A DNA stretch of 64,000 bases from Schistosoma mansoni (GCF_000237925.1 NC_031497.1:2076524-2140523), one strand, 5' to 3'; shown: positions 11,131 through 22,240, counted from the stretch's first letter. Numbers and translations: made by a program. The notes: generated from the sequence alone by a model not told the origin.

Positions 11131-11244
11131 GTGAAAGATAATTGTATTACTTTCAAAATAATTTATACCTGATCTTATTGAATTTCTATTAAAATAATAG
11201 TGAAATTCTTTGTTAACGTAGTTATCAGTTAACCGATACAACCT

Positions 11245-11565
11245 TTTTGTTTGTTTCTACACAGTAATATGTTTATGAATCATATAAACTATTCAGGTGC
11301 GCTTATGAAAACTTTACGACTTTTCGCTGTACAAATAACGAAAATGTACAATCAGGGACATCGCGGTGGCTGGTAATATGCATTGAAAAGAATGAACATT
11401 ATTCAGATATTGATTCTTGAACAGTTAATGTCTAATTGGCGGCCGCTCAATGATCGATCAGGAAATAAGATAAGGAAACTTGTTGAAATATATTATGTTG
11501 GGAAAACTATCTTGTGCCAAAAATATAATATTGAATAAAGACATAAATAAAAATAATAATAATAA
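11245..11565 (+). repeat. Interspersed repeat C, copy 1
   Basis: Shares ordered blocks with 25600-25975 and 29600-30025: TTTTGTTTGTTT, GCTGTACAAAT, CTGG.AATATGCATTGAA, GGAAACTTGTTGAAAT and the ending AATATAATATTGAATAAAG, followed by an AAT-rich tail. All three copies point the same way and end at the same 3' block, as expected of a 5'-variable retroposon. Class unknown. Confidence 0.7.
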
Positions 11566-11750
11566 AAAAACCAAACTGGATTGCTCAACCTAAACAACTT
11601 TTAGAAGAGACGATAACCATTATTCTGTAATCAGCAAAGTAAGCCAATCATAAATTTACATCAAGATTTGAATGTACGCGTATAGATACTACTAGTATTT
11701 CACTTTATCAACTAGTAGCAACTTCACTGGCCATATATCGTTCTACTTAC

Positions 11751-11893
11751 TTACTTACTTACTCCACCTGTAGCTCCTCCAGGGGCTACTGCCGGTCCCA
11801 AGCCCGGATAAAGGAGGAGGGTTGGGTATGGGGTTCGCGAAACCATCCCATAGAAAACTAACTTGCTAGAAAAACGCTAACCAGAAAAAATTA
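11751..11893 (-). repeat. Minimal RTE-derived element: head plus (TAAG)n tail
   Basis: On the minus strand: TTCTGGTTAGCG head, CCTCCTCCTTTATCCGGG, GGACCGGCAGTAGCCCC, GGAGCTACAGGTGGAG, then directly (TAAG)n. No ORF part remains. This about 140-bp form shows that head plus tail can occur as a separate inserted unit. Confidence 0.82.
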
Positions 11894-12305
11894 TATATCA
11901 TTTTACAATAAGATATATTCATCATCAGCGTTTTACTCAACAATATATTCATACAAATGTTGATCAAATAGAGTTTTATCTATAAACCAGTAGTAGTTAA
12001 AGCGATTAAAATGCCTTATTTACTCTAAATTAAAAAAACGAACTACCTACTATTCAACTTAACCAATACAATATCTATTGAAACGTAAAATGACATTTAT
12101 CATTTATGCTCCATATATTTCGGTTCGAGTGTAAATTACATTGATTATTAACTATTTCAATAAATGTAAAATTAGTGCCTTTCATCTAATCTACCTTTTT
12201 TTTAATTTGTGAACATTCTAACTAGGAATATCATGTAAAATCTAAATTAACATTATTTGTATTTCTTTCATGTTTCACTAGATATCATGAATGGATGAAT
12301 GTTAG
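11894..12305. other. Unassigned AT-rich sequence
   Basis: No gene or repeat supported. Confidence 0.5.
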
Positions 12306-12308
12306 ATC

Positions 12309-12640
12309 ATCATTAAAAACCTGAGAACACTGGGTGGCCGTTTTACTATAGTATGAGACTCCTCAGCAGCGCGTATCCACGATCGTGAATGTAGGACTCG
12401 AAACCAGGAGCTTTGATCTCGCATGTGAACGCTTAATGTCTAGACCACTGAGGCGGTATTCAGCAATGTTAATGTCTATCTTCAACAAATCCACGTTTTT
12501 GCACGACTATCCATCAATGTATTCAGGGAGTAACTGCCTTTACAACAGACATGGTTAAACTCCACTGACCACCGCTTCTCACTAGAATTCCAGGAAACTC
12601 GTCTTGAACCAAGTCACTAGTGAGCACATAATAATGTATT
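12309..12640 (-). repeat. H2 element, diverged
   Basis: Antisense hammerhead region (GGCCGTTTTAC..GACTCCTCAGCAGCG), degenerate B and A boxes, and the 5' block ending CACTAGTGAGCACAT. The ribozyme core is mutated (GUAAAAC in place of GAAAC). Confidence 0.8.
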
Positions 12641-13004
12641 GGAAGTGAATCGAAATCACCTAAACCAACTTTCAGTAATCCAGCATACACAAATGTACAC
12701 ATGTATACTATATAAGTGTACATTATCAGAACTGAAAAAAGAAACGTTGTTTGTCTAAGATTTTATTGCATAAATAAATCCTCTTCATTTATATAAATGT
12801 CAATTTTGAAAAATGGGCCAAAGCATTGTGTGACCTATATTGAACGTGAGCTGCCATATACAAAGCTGAAAAAATCTTAAAATTGAAAAGAATAAAAAAA
12901 TGACCTTAACTAAATATCTGATCGCTATTTCAACACCTCGTTATCGATATAAATATATAAATATTTAGGAATTATTCATTGTCAAGCCATTTAACAATAT
13001 CTTT

Positions 13005-13009
13005 ATTTT
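13005..13009. repeat. Target-site duplication of LTR-B copy 1 (left)
   Basis: ATTTT immediately left of TGCTAT; the same 5 bp follow ATAACA at 13533-13537. Confidence 0.75.
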
Positions 13010-13532
13010 TGCTATATCCCGAGAAGATTTATGAATGGTAACTTTGAGAACTGTTTATGGACTGATTTGATATGTATATTTCCTATTGTATAATTGTTAA
13101 GTAACTAAACTATTCATATGCATGCCCCTCTTATTATAAGCTTTATTTTGAAGTATAAACTATTGTTATACGATTTACCATTCTTAAATTATACCCAGTC
13201 TATTAATTACTGTCCACCCCCCATATTCACAGCCTCATTTGGCCAAATCTTGTACGAATGTTATTTTCTATTTTATGGTCAGTTTGTTTGGTATATAAAT
13301 CCAGTATGTTTGAGAATAATGATTCATATTGTAAAGGCTGTTATTGGTGTTCTGGACTTAATTGGTTGGGCTAAACAGATAGCAGGATCGAGTAGTGCTC
13401 AAGACTGCTCATACGGCTTTATGTGTATCATAGCTCTGATCGATAATTCACCCCTCTCTCATAGCCGGGAATCAGGTTGTTCATTTATATCAACTGGGCA
13501 AGAACGCACACATGCACTCACTCGATATAACA
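13010..13532 (+). mobile_element. Solo LTR, family LTR-B (523 bp)
   Basis: Begins TG and ends CA with short inverted ends (TGCTAT...ATAACA). It is flanked by a perfect 5-bp ATTTT duplication. The same 510-520 bp sequence recurs at 24238-24749, 35062-35570 (minus) and 53822-54335. No internal retroelement domain is adjacent, so this is a solo LTR left by LTR-LTR recombination. The 143-codon frame inside is not a gene: it is not conserved among the copies. The superfamily was not determined; a 5-bp duplication fits Gypsy or BEL types. Confidence 0.88.
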
Positions 13533-13709
13533 ATTTTAATTCTCGATAAAGCTATCTAATCATTTCATTAATATATTTTACTTTTTGGGTCCGCCTGTAA
13601 ATTAAGTTACAAATTTGCCAGTTATTCGCTTGTAAACTGGGATGAAAGAAACAAGTAATTAAAAACCAATAGTTTATGTTTGATAAATCTTAAGTATTAC
13701 TTATATATC

Positions 13710-13935
13710 TTCATAGTTGAAAGCGTGAGTCAATTGAAGCTAGACCACCAGGGAAAACCTGGAAGCACTGGACGGCCAATTCGTCCTACTATGGGACTCC
13801 TCAGTAGTGCGCATCCACCACCTCGCCCCGCGAGATTCGAACCCAAGACCTACCAGTCTCGAGCCAGAGCACTTAAACGATACACCACTGAGCCAGCATC
13901 CCATGGTGTTTATGTCTAACTTCAACCAATCTCCT
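13710..13935 (-). repeat. H2 element, 5'-truncated
   Basis: Antisense tail, hammerhead, B-box GGTCTTGGGTTCGAATC and A-box region. The core is CUGAGGAG but GAAU replaces GAAA. The copy ends in the CTAACTTCAACCAATC block. Confidence 0.85.
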
Positions 13936-14307
13936 GATCAGTAGTATTACTATGATTCTCGTACTAATATATTTATCCCAAATAACACAATATACATATT
14001 CACCTGTTTAAATTATACATACATAAATATGTAAACAATCATTTTGTGTTTTTCACTAATACCAAAGTATGGTTTTCTAATTATTCCCACTGAATATGAG
14101 ACTTAATAATTGTTATCAATTAGAATCTTTGAAAAAAAAAGAATGTTTCAATTAGACATTTAATTGTTCTAACTTTTAGAAGTCAACAAATGATTGTAAA
14201 CATTAGTATACACGTTTCTTTTTTTAAAAAAATATGCATTTCCAAATAACCTATTTTTCACTTTCAACGTGATCCTTTTCCATTCTCGTACATTAGTTCC
14301 TACTAGA

Positions 14308-14765
14308 AGGGGGTTTTGTGGACGTTTTAGTAATTTTATATAGTTGAAGTCATGAGTCAATTGAAGCTAGACCACCATGGAAAACAGTGAATCACTAAAC
14401 GGCCGTTTCGTCCTAGTATAAGACTCTTCAGAATTGTGCATCCACGATCCCGTTTCGCGAGATTCGAACCCAGGACCTATCAGTCTCGCGCGCGAAAGCT
14501 TAAACACTAGACCAGTGATCTGGCCGGCATCCAACGGTGTTAATGTCCAACTTCAACCAATCCACGAAATTGAGCAACCATTCATCAATGTCTTCAGTGA
14601 GTTACTATCTCATAACAGACCTGTTTAAACTCCACTGGTTACTGCTTCTCACTAGAACTCCATGAAATACCACATGGTGCCATTCACTAGTGTGCATGTG
14701 ATCATTATTATTAGAAGAGGATTTCGTGGAGATTTTTATAATTTTATATAGTTGAAATCATGAGT
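14308..14765 (-). repeat. H2 element, longer than one unit
   Basis: The block AGAAG.GG.TTT.GTGGA occurs at 14308 and again at about 14720, roughly 410 bp apart. The second occurrence continues about 50 bp into a second unit before the copy is lost. Between them lie tail, hammerhead, tRNA-like region and 5' block in order. The hammerhead has CUGAAGAG, GAAA, stem III CGGCCG and triplet GUU; stem I is weakened. Confidence 0.88.
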
Positions 14766-14879
14766 TCCTATTCTGGTTTATTGGATGAAGTAAAAAGTAG
14801 TATAATCTAAATAAAATTATGATTATGAAAATAATAGAATGATTGTATGTTTCTTTCATTTCTTTTAATGAACATAGGT

Positions 14880-15262
14880 GTAATCAGTTTCACTCCACAG
14901 CAGTGCGCATCCATGATCTTGCCTCGCGAGCGCTTAACCTCTAGACCAGTGAACTGTCTGACATCTATTGGTGTTAATGTCTAACTTCAACTAATCCACG
15001 AAATTGAGCAACCGTCCAAATTGTCTTCAGTGAGTTACTATCTCACCACGCTTGCTCAATTTCGTGGATTGGTTGAAGTTAGTCTTTAAAACCATTGGAT
15101 GCCAGCTAGCTCAGTGGTCTAGAGTGTAAGCGCTCACGATGCAAGATCGTGGATGCGCGCTGCTGAGGAGTCCTACACTAGGACGAATTGGCCGTTCAGT
15201 GAATCCAGGGTTTCCATGGTGGTCTAGCTTTAATTGACTCATGAATTCAACGATAAAATGAT
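14880..15262. repeat. H2 fold-back pair
   Basis: Antisense copy 14880-15058 (hammerhead remnant, tRNA-like part, 5' block) meets a sense copy 15054-15262 (from GCTCAATTTCGTGGATT to GACTCATGAATTCAAC). Both outer ends are 3' ends. The sense hammerhead has CUGAGGAG and stem II GUCC/GGAC but GAAU in place of GAAA. Confidence 0.85.
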
Positions 15263-15264
15263 AA

Positions 15265-15597
15265 TAAATGCCAGAAATTTATTTTATCTGGATAGAATAT
15301 CTATATTTCAAAATTAATTATTCCTTATTGTATTAACATTACTATCATCATAATTTCAAAGTTTTCTAAATTACAATACAATTAACCAAATGATGAAATT
15401 GAATTATTAAAATTTCTTTGACAAAAGAAGAAACGGTGTTTTTTATTGAACAGACAGCTTCTCTTTGAATTTGTTTGATCTACGTGTTTCGATAATCCAG
15501 TGAGAAGATGAAGTTTATCAGAATGATGTAATGTATTTGCGTAATACATTTCGAACAATCTGATCACACATAATATACTGGTTAAGATATTTTTATC
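15265..15597. other. Unassigned AT-rich sequence
   Basis: No supported gene; a minus-strand frame extending into the adjacent H2 copy looks spurious. Confidence 0.45.
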
Positions 15598-16062
15598 TAT
15601 CAGAAGGGGTTTTCTGGAGAATTTAGTAATTTCATAGTTGAAATCATGAGTCAATGGAAGGTAGACCACCATGGAAAGCCTGGAAGCACTGGACGGCCAT
15701 GTCGTCCTATTATGGGACTCCTCAACAGTGCGCATGCACCATCCCGCACTCGCGAGATTCGTACCCAGGACCTACTAGTCTTGCGCCAGAGCACTTGATC
15801 GATAAACCACTGAGCCGGCATCCAATGATGTTAATGTCTAACGTCAACCAATCCACGATTTTGAGCAACCGTTCACCAATTGTCTTCAGTGAGTTGATAT
15901 ATCTACAACAGACTTGGTAGAACTCCACTGGTCACTGCTTCACACTAGAACTCAAGGAAATATCTCTTGAATTCAATCACTAATGAGCATATGATTATAG
16001 ATCAAAAGGGGTTTTGTGGAGAATTTAGTATTTTATGGTTAAAATCATGAGTCAACTGAAGA
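15598..16062 (-). repeat. H2 element, longer than one unit
   Basis: TCAGAAGGGGTTTTCTGGAG at about 15600 and TCAAAAGGGGTTTTGTGGAG at about 16003 mark a unit of about 403 bp, with about 55 bp of a second unit following. The hammerhead strand opposite CUGA is damaged (UUGAGGAG; GACA in place of GAAA). Confidence 0.88.
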
Positions 16063-16127
16063 GGTCAAATAGGCAGGTTAAAGGTAGACCGTAACAAAGG
16101 AAGAAAATAAATAAAGTACACAAAAAC

Positions 16128-17045
16128 AATGTGATGACCACTTTGGATAATAAGTCAGTATTACCGGGGTAGGTTAAGGGTAAGAACAAATTGTTTTTGA
16201 ACACATAAAGGAGGTTTCAATTTCCGTATAGCCAAGGCTTCAATGAACCTAAATATATGTCCTTGAAGGCTTTTGTACAACACTACAGATGCTGACTTGA
16301 TGTCAACGTTATGACCAGTCTCAACCGAATGGTTCGCAATAAAGGAAGATGTTTGTCTATCCGGTGATCTTATTCGACCATCGGAATTCATTTGTTTATT
16401 CGGCTATTTGGGTATGTACGTGCTTCCGCACATACATGTAAATTGATAAACACAATGGGATACGACACAATCGCTTACATGCTGTTTGAGTTTTTGGTTA
16501 AACATAGACCTTGTCTTTTTAATAATGACAAGTTGGGCTGCATAATATGTTCTGTTGATGGCTAATTTCAGTCTCCATTTCAACATGAGACTATTTGAGT
16601 CGCCCCTAAATGGTAACATAATGTAAACTAGCTTTCTGGGTGGCAGAAGCGTTATAGGTCTAATCGTATTGCAACCCTTCCGGAAATTTATGAACTTCAA
16701 TAAATAACCATTATTCATTAACGTATCAAGTAAGAGCTTTGTGTCTACCTCAATAGTATCTCTAGTACAAATACGATTGATTCTATTGAATAAGCCCACT
16801 ATTAATCCACGTTTGTAGTGAATTGGGCAGTGACTATGAAAATTGAGATATTTCTCTGCCCATGTCGGCTTACAGAACGTTGGATAGAACCAATATTTCT
16901 CCTACTATTCAGTATGTCTAGAAAAGAAAATTCGTTGTTCTTCTTTTCTTCGCATGTAAGTAAAATATGTTTTTGACTTGTAATGAATTCTTTTAACAAC
17001 CGGTTCACATCTTCAAATTTATCCCCTATCATTATTCTTGTGAAA
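16128..17045 (-). pseudogene. Penelope-like element: RT C-terminus and GIY-YIG endonuclease
   Basis: The minus-strand reading is spread over three open pieces. 17032-16802 has the late RT part (KNNEFSFLDILNSRRN..GSIQRSVSRH). 16799-16404 carries the linker (VGLFNRINRIC, LPFRGDSNSLMLKWRL) and the start of the GIY-YIG nuclease (HCVYQFTCMCGSTYI). 16391-16161 carries its C-terminal part (SSFIANHSVETGHNVD, EALAIRKLKPPLC, ending LTLNLPR). In place of the usual IG after STY, the sequence gives IPK followed by a frame break, so the nuclease is dead. The tail (about 16128-16160) runs toward an H2 copy. The assignment to PLEs rests on the RT plus GIY-YIG order. Confidence 0.88.
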
Positions 17046-17374
17046 ATTTTATTAGTTTTCTAACAGGTCAACTACAAAGAAATTCATTCAAATGAATAGG
17101 TAAATATAATCTTTCAAGTTTAAATGAATAAACTCAATCACGAATAGATTAATGATGAGAAATAAGAGAAACTAATTGAAGAAGCATCCTAATCAAACTT
17201 CTTAAGTGTTATCTTTCTAAGTGAACATTTCTTTCCGTAAGTGATTATGTTTTATGTTGAAAGCGAATAACTAACTTTGTCAACCCTGTGTAATTAACAC
17301 TTCTATTTCAAGTGGTACTACCTTATGATGATTATTAAAATTCACATTATAACAGAGATAGCGGAATAGCGAAG

Positions 17375-17712
17375 CTCCCGTATGGTACTAAAATGACCAA
17401 GCTAAACCTATTCCCACTGTCATATCGAAGAATCAGAGGCGACTTGATTACAGTTTTCAAATTGCTTAGTGATAAATTTGCACCTGATATGCCCTCATTT
17501 TTCTTGTCTTCCAAAACATAAAATTTACGAGGACACTCCAAAAAAGTTCACAAGCCCAGAACGAATTACTTATCAGCCGACTATCAACTTTCCCATCAAA
17601 TTATCAACGAGTGGAATTCATTGACTCAGCACGTGGTTGAGGCTCCATCCGTCAACTCTTTCAAAAGAAAAATTGATCAACTGAAAGACCATCATTGCCA
17701 GCACTAACACAG
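17375..17712 (+). pseudogene. CR1/jockey-type LINE, C-terminal fragment
   Basis: Translation gives LNLFPLSYRRIRGDLITVFK..., an in-frame stop, RGHSKKVHKPR, then INEWNSLTQHVVEAPSVNSF and KRKIDQL before stop. This RRxRGDL.....RGH..K...R......FS.R..NWNSLP..VV.APS...FK pattern is typical of the C-terminus of CR1- and jockey-like LINEs. It is a 5'-truncated relic with at least one stop. Confidence 0.8.
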
Positions 17713-17875
17713 GCCATCAAGCCTCCTGTCCTTTCCAAACTGAAACTGATTCCTCTATTATTCATATACTAAATATTTACAAAACTAGGATATTGTGAAT
17801 ACATTGTTTAATTCATGTAAGGAATTCTTTATTTCAATCAAACATGTAATTTTGAATAAAATCAATATTCAACAC

Positions 17876-17972
17876 TATTGAAGAGTCTCACACTACAACG
17901 AAATGGTCATCCAGTGCTTCCAGGTTTTCCATGGTGGTCTAGCTTCAATTGACTCATGATTTCAACTATATT
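17876..17972 (+). repeat. H2 element, short 3' fragment
   Basis: Starts inside the ribozyme (GAAGAGTCTCAC..GACGAAA-like) and runs through the tail to GATTTCAACTATA. Confidence 0.78.
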
Positions 17973-18595
17973 GTTCAGTTTTTGTTCAGTTTTACTAGTA
18001 ACACAACATTTTACACTTGTTTATTGAATCAATTGTAAAGTTATTTAGAGTCAGGGTTATGTAAATAATGTCCGAAAATAGTATCCCATTTGGAAATGGA
18101 TAATGTGGTCCAATAAATAGATATTAGAAAGCTCTGATATGCAGAAGACCAGAAGATAGATCAACACTCATGTAGTTCATGGTGTAGTTTGTTCATAGGT
18201 CGTGATACTTGATCTCACAATAATGGGCTCCTTACATCAAATGATGAGCTGCAACTTTTGTACAAATGTTAAAACTTTGACAACGAAAAATCGGCTAACG
18301 ATGAAAACTGTAAATAACTCTCTAGCATTAAATCCGTTATGTGTGAAACAGAATTTAACTGCGTGATGTGACTCGAATTTCATAGCAACGCCATGTAGTC
18401 AAACCATTTTCGCCCTTTCTATTCAATGGGTACTCCAAAATGTCTCACTACATATGACATAAATCATATGTTTGATTATTAATGTGAAGATACATAAGCT
18501 CAGTCTGTTGACAATCAGCTTATGAAAGCTCATTGTTTTTAATTCATTCAAACAATGATTGCAATCAATAATGTAGGCTAGTAGTTGACAATTAA
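17973..18595. other. Unassigned sequence
   Basis: No gene or repeat supported. Confidence 0.45.
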
Positions 18596-18597
18596 TT

Positions 18598-18725
18598 TTA
18601 GAATGTTCGTTTCGCTCTACGAGGAAGTCTTCAGCTGAATGTACTTATATCACAGTGTTTTTGATCACATCAAAATTCAAACTCTGTCTATTTGACCTAA
18701 CATGTTCAATAAGATGCCGACTGTG
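18598..18725 (-). repeat. Degenerate Sm-alpha-type (H1) relic
   Basis: The minus strand keeps TACATTCAGCUGAAGAC... and GCGAAACGAAC at hammerhead spacing, but stem II and the flanks are eroded. Confidence 0.4.
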
Positions 18726-18939
18726 AAAATGGATCTAGATAGCTACCACCTTATACAATGTATATAAATTTCACTTATGAATATTCGTATTTCTCCATTA
18801 CTGATGTTGATGTGTTTTGAGTGCTAAAAGTAAGATCAAACAACCTAATATTTCACTTTTCATGTTATTCACTCAAATAATAATTATAAACTCCCGAATT
18901 CTCATTTAATGTCACCTTAAGTGTAAACAAGAATACTTT

Positions 18940-19252
18940 TGTATTGAACGAGAAAACAAATAGGGAAAATAGGATGTATATGAATACAAAATCACAGAAT
19001 ATATAAGTAAAATCTGAAAGCCATACTGTAAATTCTTCATTTGCAAAATGTCAATCGATTGTCTCAAACTTGACTGTTCCTTTTGCAAATATCTATTAAT
19101 CGTTTCAGACTTCGCCGTTCCTTCATTTACATATCAACTACTTTCTGTTCCCATTCTTTCCTTCTCGACATTCTTAATCTTCTGCTGCCAGACATTCTAT
19201 TCGTGACCAGCGTTATGTACTGTTTATTTCGATATAAGTAGCACACACCATA
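18940..19252 (+). mobile_element. Solo LTR, family LTR-A (313 bp)
   Basis: Starts TGTATTGAACGAGAAAAC and ends AAGTAGCACACACCATA. Related copies lie at 20569, 21491 (minus), 40939 and 62306 (minus). Candidate 4-bp flanks are CTTT left and CTAT right. The length and layout recall Boudicca/CsRn1-type Gypsy LTRs of schistosomes; this name is from memory and unverified. No internal domains are adjacent. Confidence 0.72.
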
Positions 19253-19254
19253 CT

Positions 19255-19360
19255 ATAAATTTATAAATATTTGGGAATACAAAACTATCAAATAATTTCA
19301 TTGTTCCATTTTCATTTTATTTAATTTTCAGCAAGAAACTAAAAATGATTATAACACTCG
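19255..19360. other. Short unassigned gap
   Basis: Sequence between an LTR-A solo LTR and an H2 copy; nothing supported. Confidence 0.4.
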
Positions 19361-19361
19361 A

Positions 19362-19535
19362 TCGGTTAAGTGCTCTGGCGCGAGACTGGTAGGACTTGGT
19401 TTTGAATCTCGTGAGTGCGGGATCGTGAATGAGCACTGCTGAGGAGTCCCATAATAGGACGAAATGGCCGTCCAGTGCTTCCAGGTTTTCTATGGTGGTC
19501 TAACTTCAATTGACTCGTGATTTCAACTGTGAAAG
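19362..19535 (+). repeat. H2 element, 3' half with intact ribozyme core
   Basis: Begins at the A-box-like ATCGGTTAAG, passes a degenerate B box, then a well-preserved hammerhead and the tail to GATTTCAACTGTGAAA. Confidence 0.85.
19431..19480 (+). ncRNA. Hammerhead ribozyme, H2 type (best preserved)
   Basis: Stem I 5' strand GAGCACUG pairs with CAGUGCUU after the cut. The core is CUGAGGAG. Stem II GUCC/GGAC closes CAUAAUA. GAAA follows, then stem III UGGCCG and cleavage triplet GUC (19470-19472). All nucleotides of the CUGANGA, GAAA and NUH core are present. Stem III is self-complementary (one U-G), so the active form may need a tiny loop or an RNA dimer. Confidence 0.8.
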
Positions 19536-20018
19536 ATTATAACACTCACATTCTTAGCCTAAGTTGAAAAACGTGAAATTAATCAGAAATATTAGAAGTT
19601 CTACAAATAAATCGCAGTTATAACAGTATAGTATTTTCTAATCAATATATAGTTACTAACAATTTTTGATAAGGTTAACCTCTTAATAAACGAAATTAAC
19701 TAGGTTCGAAATAGTTTCATATATACATAGTTTCAAATTGACTTTTCAAAATGACTACTATGTAATCATTATCATCACAATGAACTGGTTGTTCACGTAG
19801 TAATTATATTGAAAATGTTGTATTCAGTATAGAGAAAATCTAATAATACCCTTTGACTTATTATTTTGTTTATTTTCCTATTCAGTAAGAATATTGATTT
19901 TTGCCCGTGTTTATATGAACCTTAATTACTATGTACAGGTTAAATCTGAATATTAAAATACCACTTCCTCATCATAATATATATTGACTATATTAGAATG
20001 GTTCGTATATTCTTTTAT
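19536..20018. other. Unassigned AT-rich sequence
   Basis: No gene or repeat supported. Confidence 0.45.
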
Positions 20019-20019
20019 A

Positions 20020-20362
20020 GAAGCAAATTTTCATAGTTGCAAACGTGAGTTCATTGAAGCTAGATCACCAAGGAAGATCTGGAAGCACTGAACGGCCAAC
20101 TCGTCCTATTGTGGGACTCCTCAGCATTGCGCAGCCACGATCTCGCCTTGCGAGATTTGAACCCGGGACCTACCAGTCTCACGCCAGAGCACTTAACCTA
20201 TAGAACAGTGAGCCGGCACCCGATGGTGTTTATGTCTAACTCCAACCAATCCACGAAGTTGAGCGACCGTTCACCAATTGTCTTCAGTGAGTTCCTGTCT
20301 CACAACAGACTCATGCTTGCAACTATGAAAATACTAAATCTCCACAACACCCCTTCTGATAA
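20020..20362. repeat. H2 fold-back copy
   Basis: Antisense copy from TTTTCATAGTTG through hammerhead, tRNA-like boxes and 5' block to about 20307. It joins a sense tail (CAACTATGAAAATAC..CACCCCTTCTGAT). The core has GAGU in place of GAAA (the CCAACTCGTCC subfamily). Confidence 0.85.
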
Positions 20363-20568
20363 TAAGAAGCAAATTTACTGATAAAATAAACACCATTCAC
20401 AAAGTTTTAATATGTAGTTCAAGATATAGAAATCTCCGACTATGAACGTATCGTTAGTAAATTATATCGTGTAAAGTTTGTGATACAAGTGTATCTATAG
20501 GATAAGATTGTTGTCATAGTTTCATACATAAATATCACTTGCTTTTTTGAAGGTAGTCATATATGTAC

Positions 20569-20853
20569 TGTAGTGAACAAGAAAACGGGTGGGGACAATT
20601 GAATGTATTTAAACACAAATTACAGACTATCTCATTAAATTCTGATAACCATACAATGAACAGTTAATTTGCAAAATAACAATCAATTGTCTTAATCTTG
20701 ACTGTTCGTTCTGCAAATACCATTCTGTCTTCTCTGATTTCATTGTTCATTCATTTCCGTTTCTTCGTTCCTTATCGATCTTCTGCCAAAATACATTCTA
20801 TGTCTGACCATCACCGTATACTACTTATTTGTGTATAAGTAGACCACACCACA
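20569..20853 (+). mobile_element. Solo LTR, family LTR-A (285 bp)
   Basis: TGTAGTGAACAAGAAAACG start and TAGACCACACCACA end. Flanks are GTAC and GTAG (3 of 4). It is internally shorter than other copies. Confidence 0.75.
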
Positions 20854-21490
20854 GTAGCAGTAGAGATAGGTCAGAATGCATATACCTGAACTGTTAAACC
20901 CTTGAAATTTATTTAAAACAAAGTATTGTATTGGCGTTTAGCATTATAGATTGAATGCCGTAAACGCTTTTTTCAAACATATTTTTACACATCACATAAT
21001 AAACGAGATTTCCATCCCTCTTTATCATAAAAACCTTTACATCTTGTTGAACATCTATGTAGTTCTAAATGAGAGTCACTAAAATTCGAGAAAGGTTTTT
21101 CGAAACGATAATACCACTTGAATGTAATCGGATGAAAACTAGTCAGGTCAGTAACTGTTTATTACATGAGGACAAACGAGTTATCCAAAGTTTTCTATAA
21201 TTCTTTATCTGATGCTAAACAATGTCAAAAACATATTCCAACAGAAATCACATTATTATAAGCCAGTTTAATTGCTTAACAGTCTAAATGAAACCAGAAA
21301 ATGAATTAATTATCAAAATCTGTTTCTTACTTTAATTCATCATAAATCATGTTAATGTCATATTTTGTTACCTTATCTTAAAAATTGCTTCAAAACAATG
21401 ACCAATTGAGGGACATCTGTAGTTACACTACCCTTGAACAACCATTTAACTTATAACTAGGATAATGTACTTTTATACTTGATGCTAAAC
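20854..21490. other. Unassigned sequence between two opposed LTR-A copies
   Basis: About 640 bp with no retroelement domain. The flanking LTRs are in opposite orientation, so this is not the interior of one element. Confidence 0.5.
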
Positions 21491-21794
21491 TGTGGTGTGG
21501 GTTACTTATATCCACATAAGTAGTATATGATGATAGTCAGACATAGGATGTAATTCAACAGAAGATTGATAAGTCAATGACGGGAATGGAACGCAATTGC
21601 TATGAAAATGCATGAACAATGAAATCAGAGACGATGGATTGATATTTGCAGAAGGAAAAGTCAAGATTGAGACAATCGATTAATAGTTAGCAAATTAACT
21701 GTTGACTGTATGGTTATCAGATTATAGTGAGATATTCTGTAATTTTGTGCTCAAATACGTTCGATTGTCCTCACTCTTGTTCATGTTCGCTACA
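21491..21794 (-). mobile_element. Solo LTR, family LTR-A (304 bp), minus
   Basis: The minus strand starts TGTAGCGAACATGAACAAG and ends AACCCACACCACA. Plus-strand flanks are AAAC left and ATAC right (3 of 4). Confidence 0.75.
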
Positions 21795-22139
21795 ATACTA
21801 CTGCTACTATCATTTTGATATTCGTTTTGATAGTTTCGTCCCTCTGTGTTGATATGGTGTAGCATCTTCAACTGATTCGTGCATGTGCCAAGTTTTTCAA
21901 TGAATATGACTAACTATGACTGACTGTTGGTGATAAAGTGAAAATTTAGTATGTTATTGTATACCGTCCTTCATGTCGTCCTTATACATAGTTTATAGCT
22001 TTACACATTACACTATATTTGTTTTGTTTACATTGATCAAGAGATACAGAATATTCGAATAGTATATTGTAAACAAAAAGATGTTGAAACAGAACCACAA
22101 ACAATTCCATTGGTTAAATTTCCATCTCCACTGAAACAT

Positions 22140-22240
22140 TTAAAGTCAGTGGAATAGTTGTCAGATTAAAGTGAGATATTCTATAATTTTGTGCTTAAAT
22201 ACATTCGATTGTTCTCACTCGTGTTCATGTTCACCACAAA
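22140..22240 (-). mobile_element. LTR-A fragment (5' end only)
   Basis: The minus strand reads TGTGGTGAACATGAACACG... TCTGACAA, about the first 90 bp of the LTR. No 3' part. Confidence 0.65.

Noticed and set aside
13118-13549. 143-codon plus-strand frame as a gene
   Set aside because: It lies within a solo LTR whose other copies do not keep the frame, and it runs past the LTR boundary.
16161-17032. An intact Penelope element
   Set aside because: Frame breaks, the nuclease motif changed after STYI, and the RT N-terminal part missing.
20569-21794. A complete LTR retrotransposon between the LTR-A copies at 20569 and 21491
   Set aside because: The LTRs are in opposite orientation and the interior has no gag or pol text.
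21830-21900. Hammerhead-like motif (GGGACGAAAC with UUGAAGAUG on the minus strand)
   Set aside because: CUGA is UUGA, stem II does not pair and stem I is absent; judged chance.
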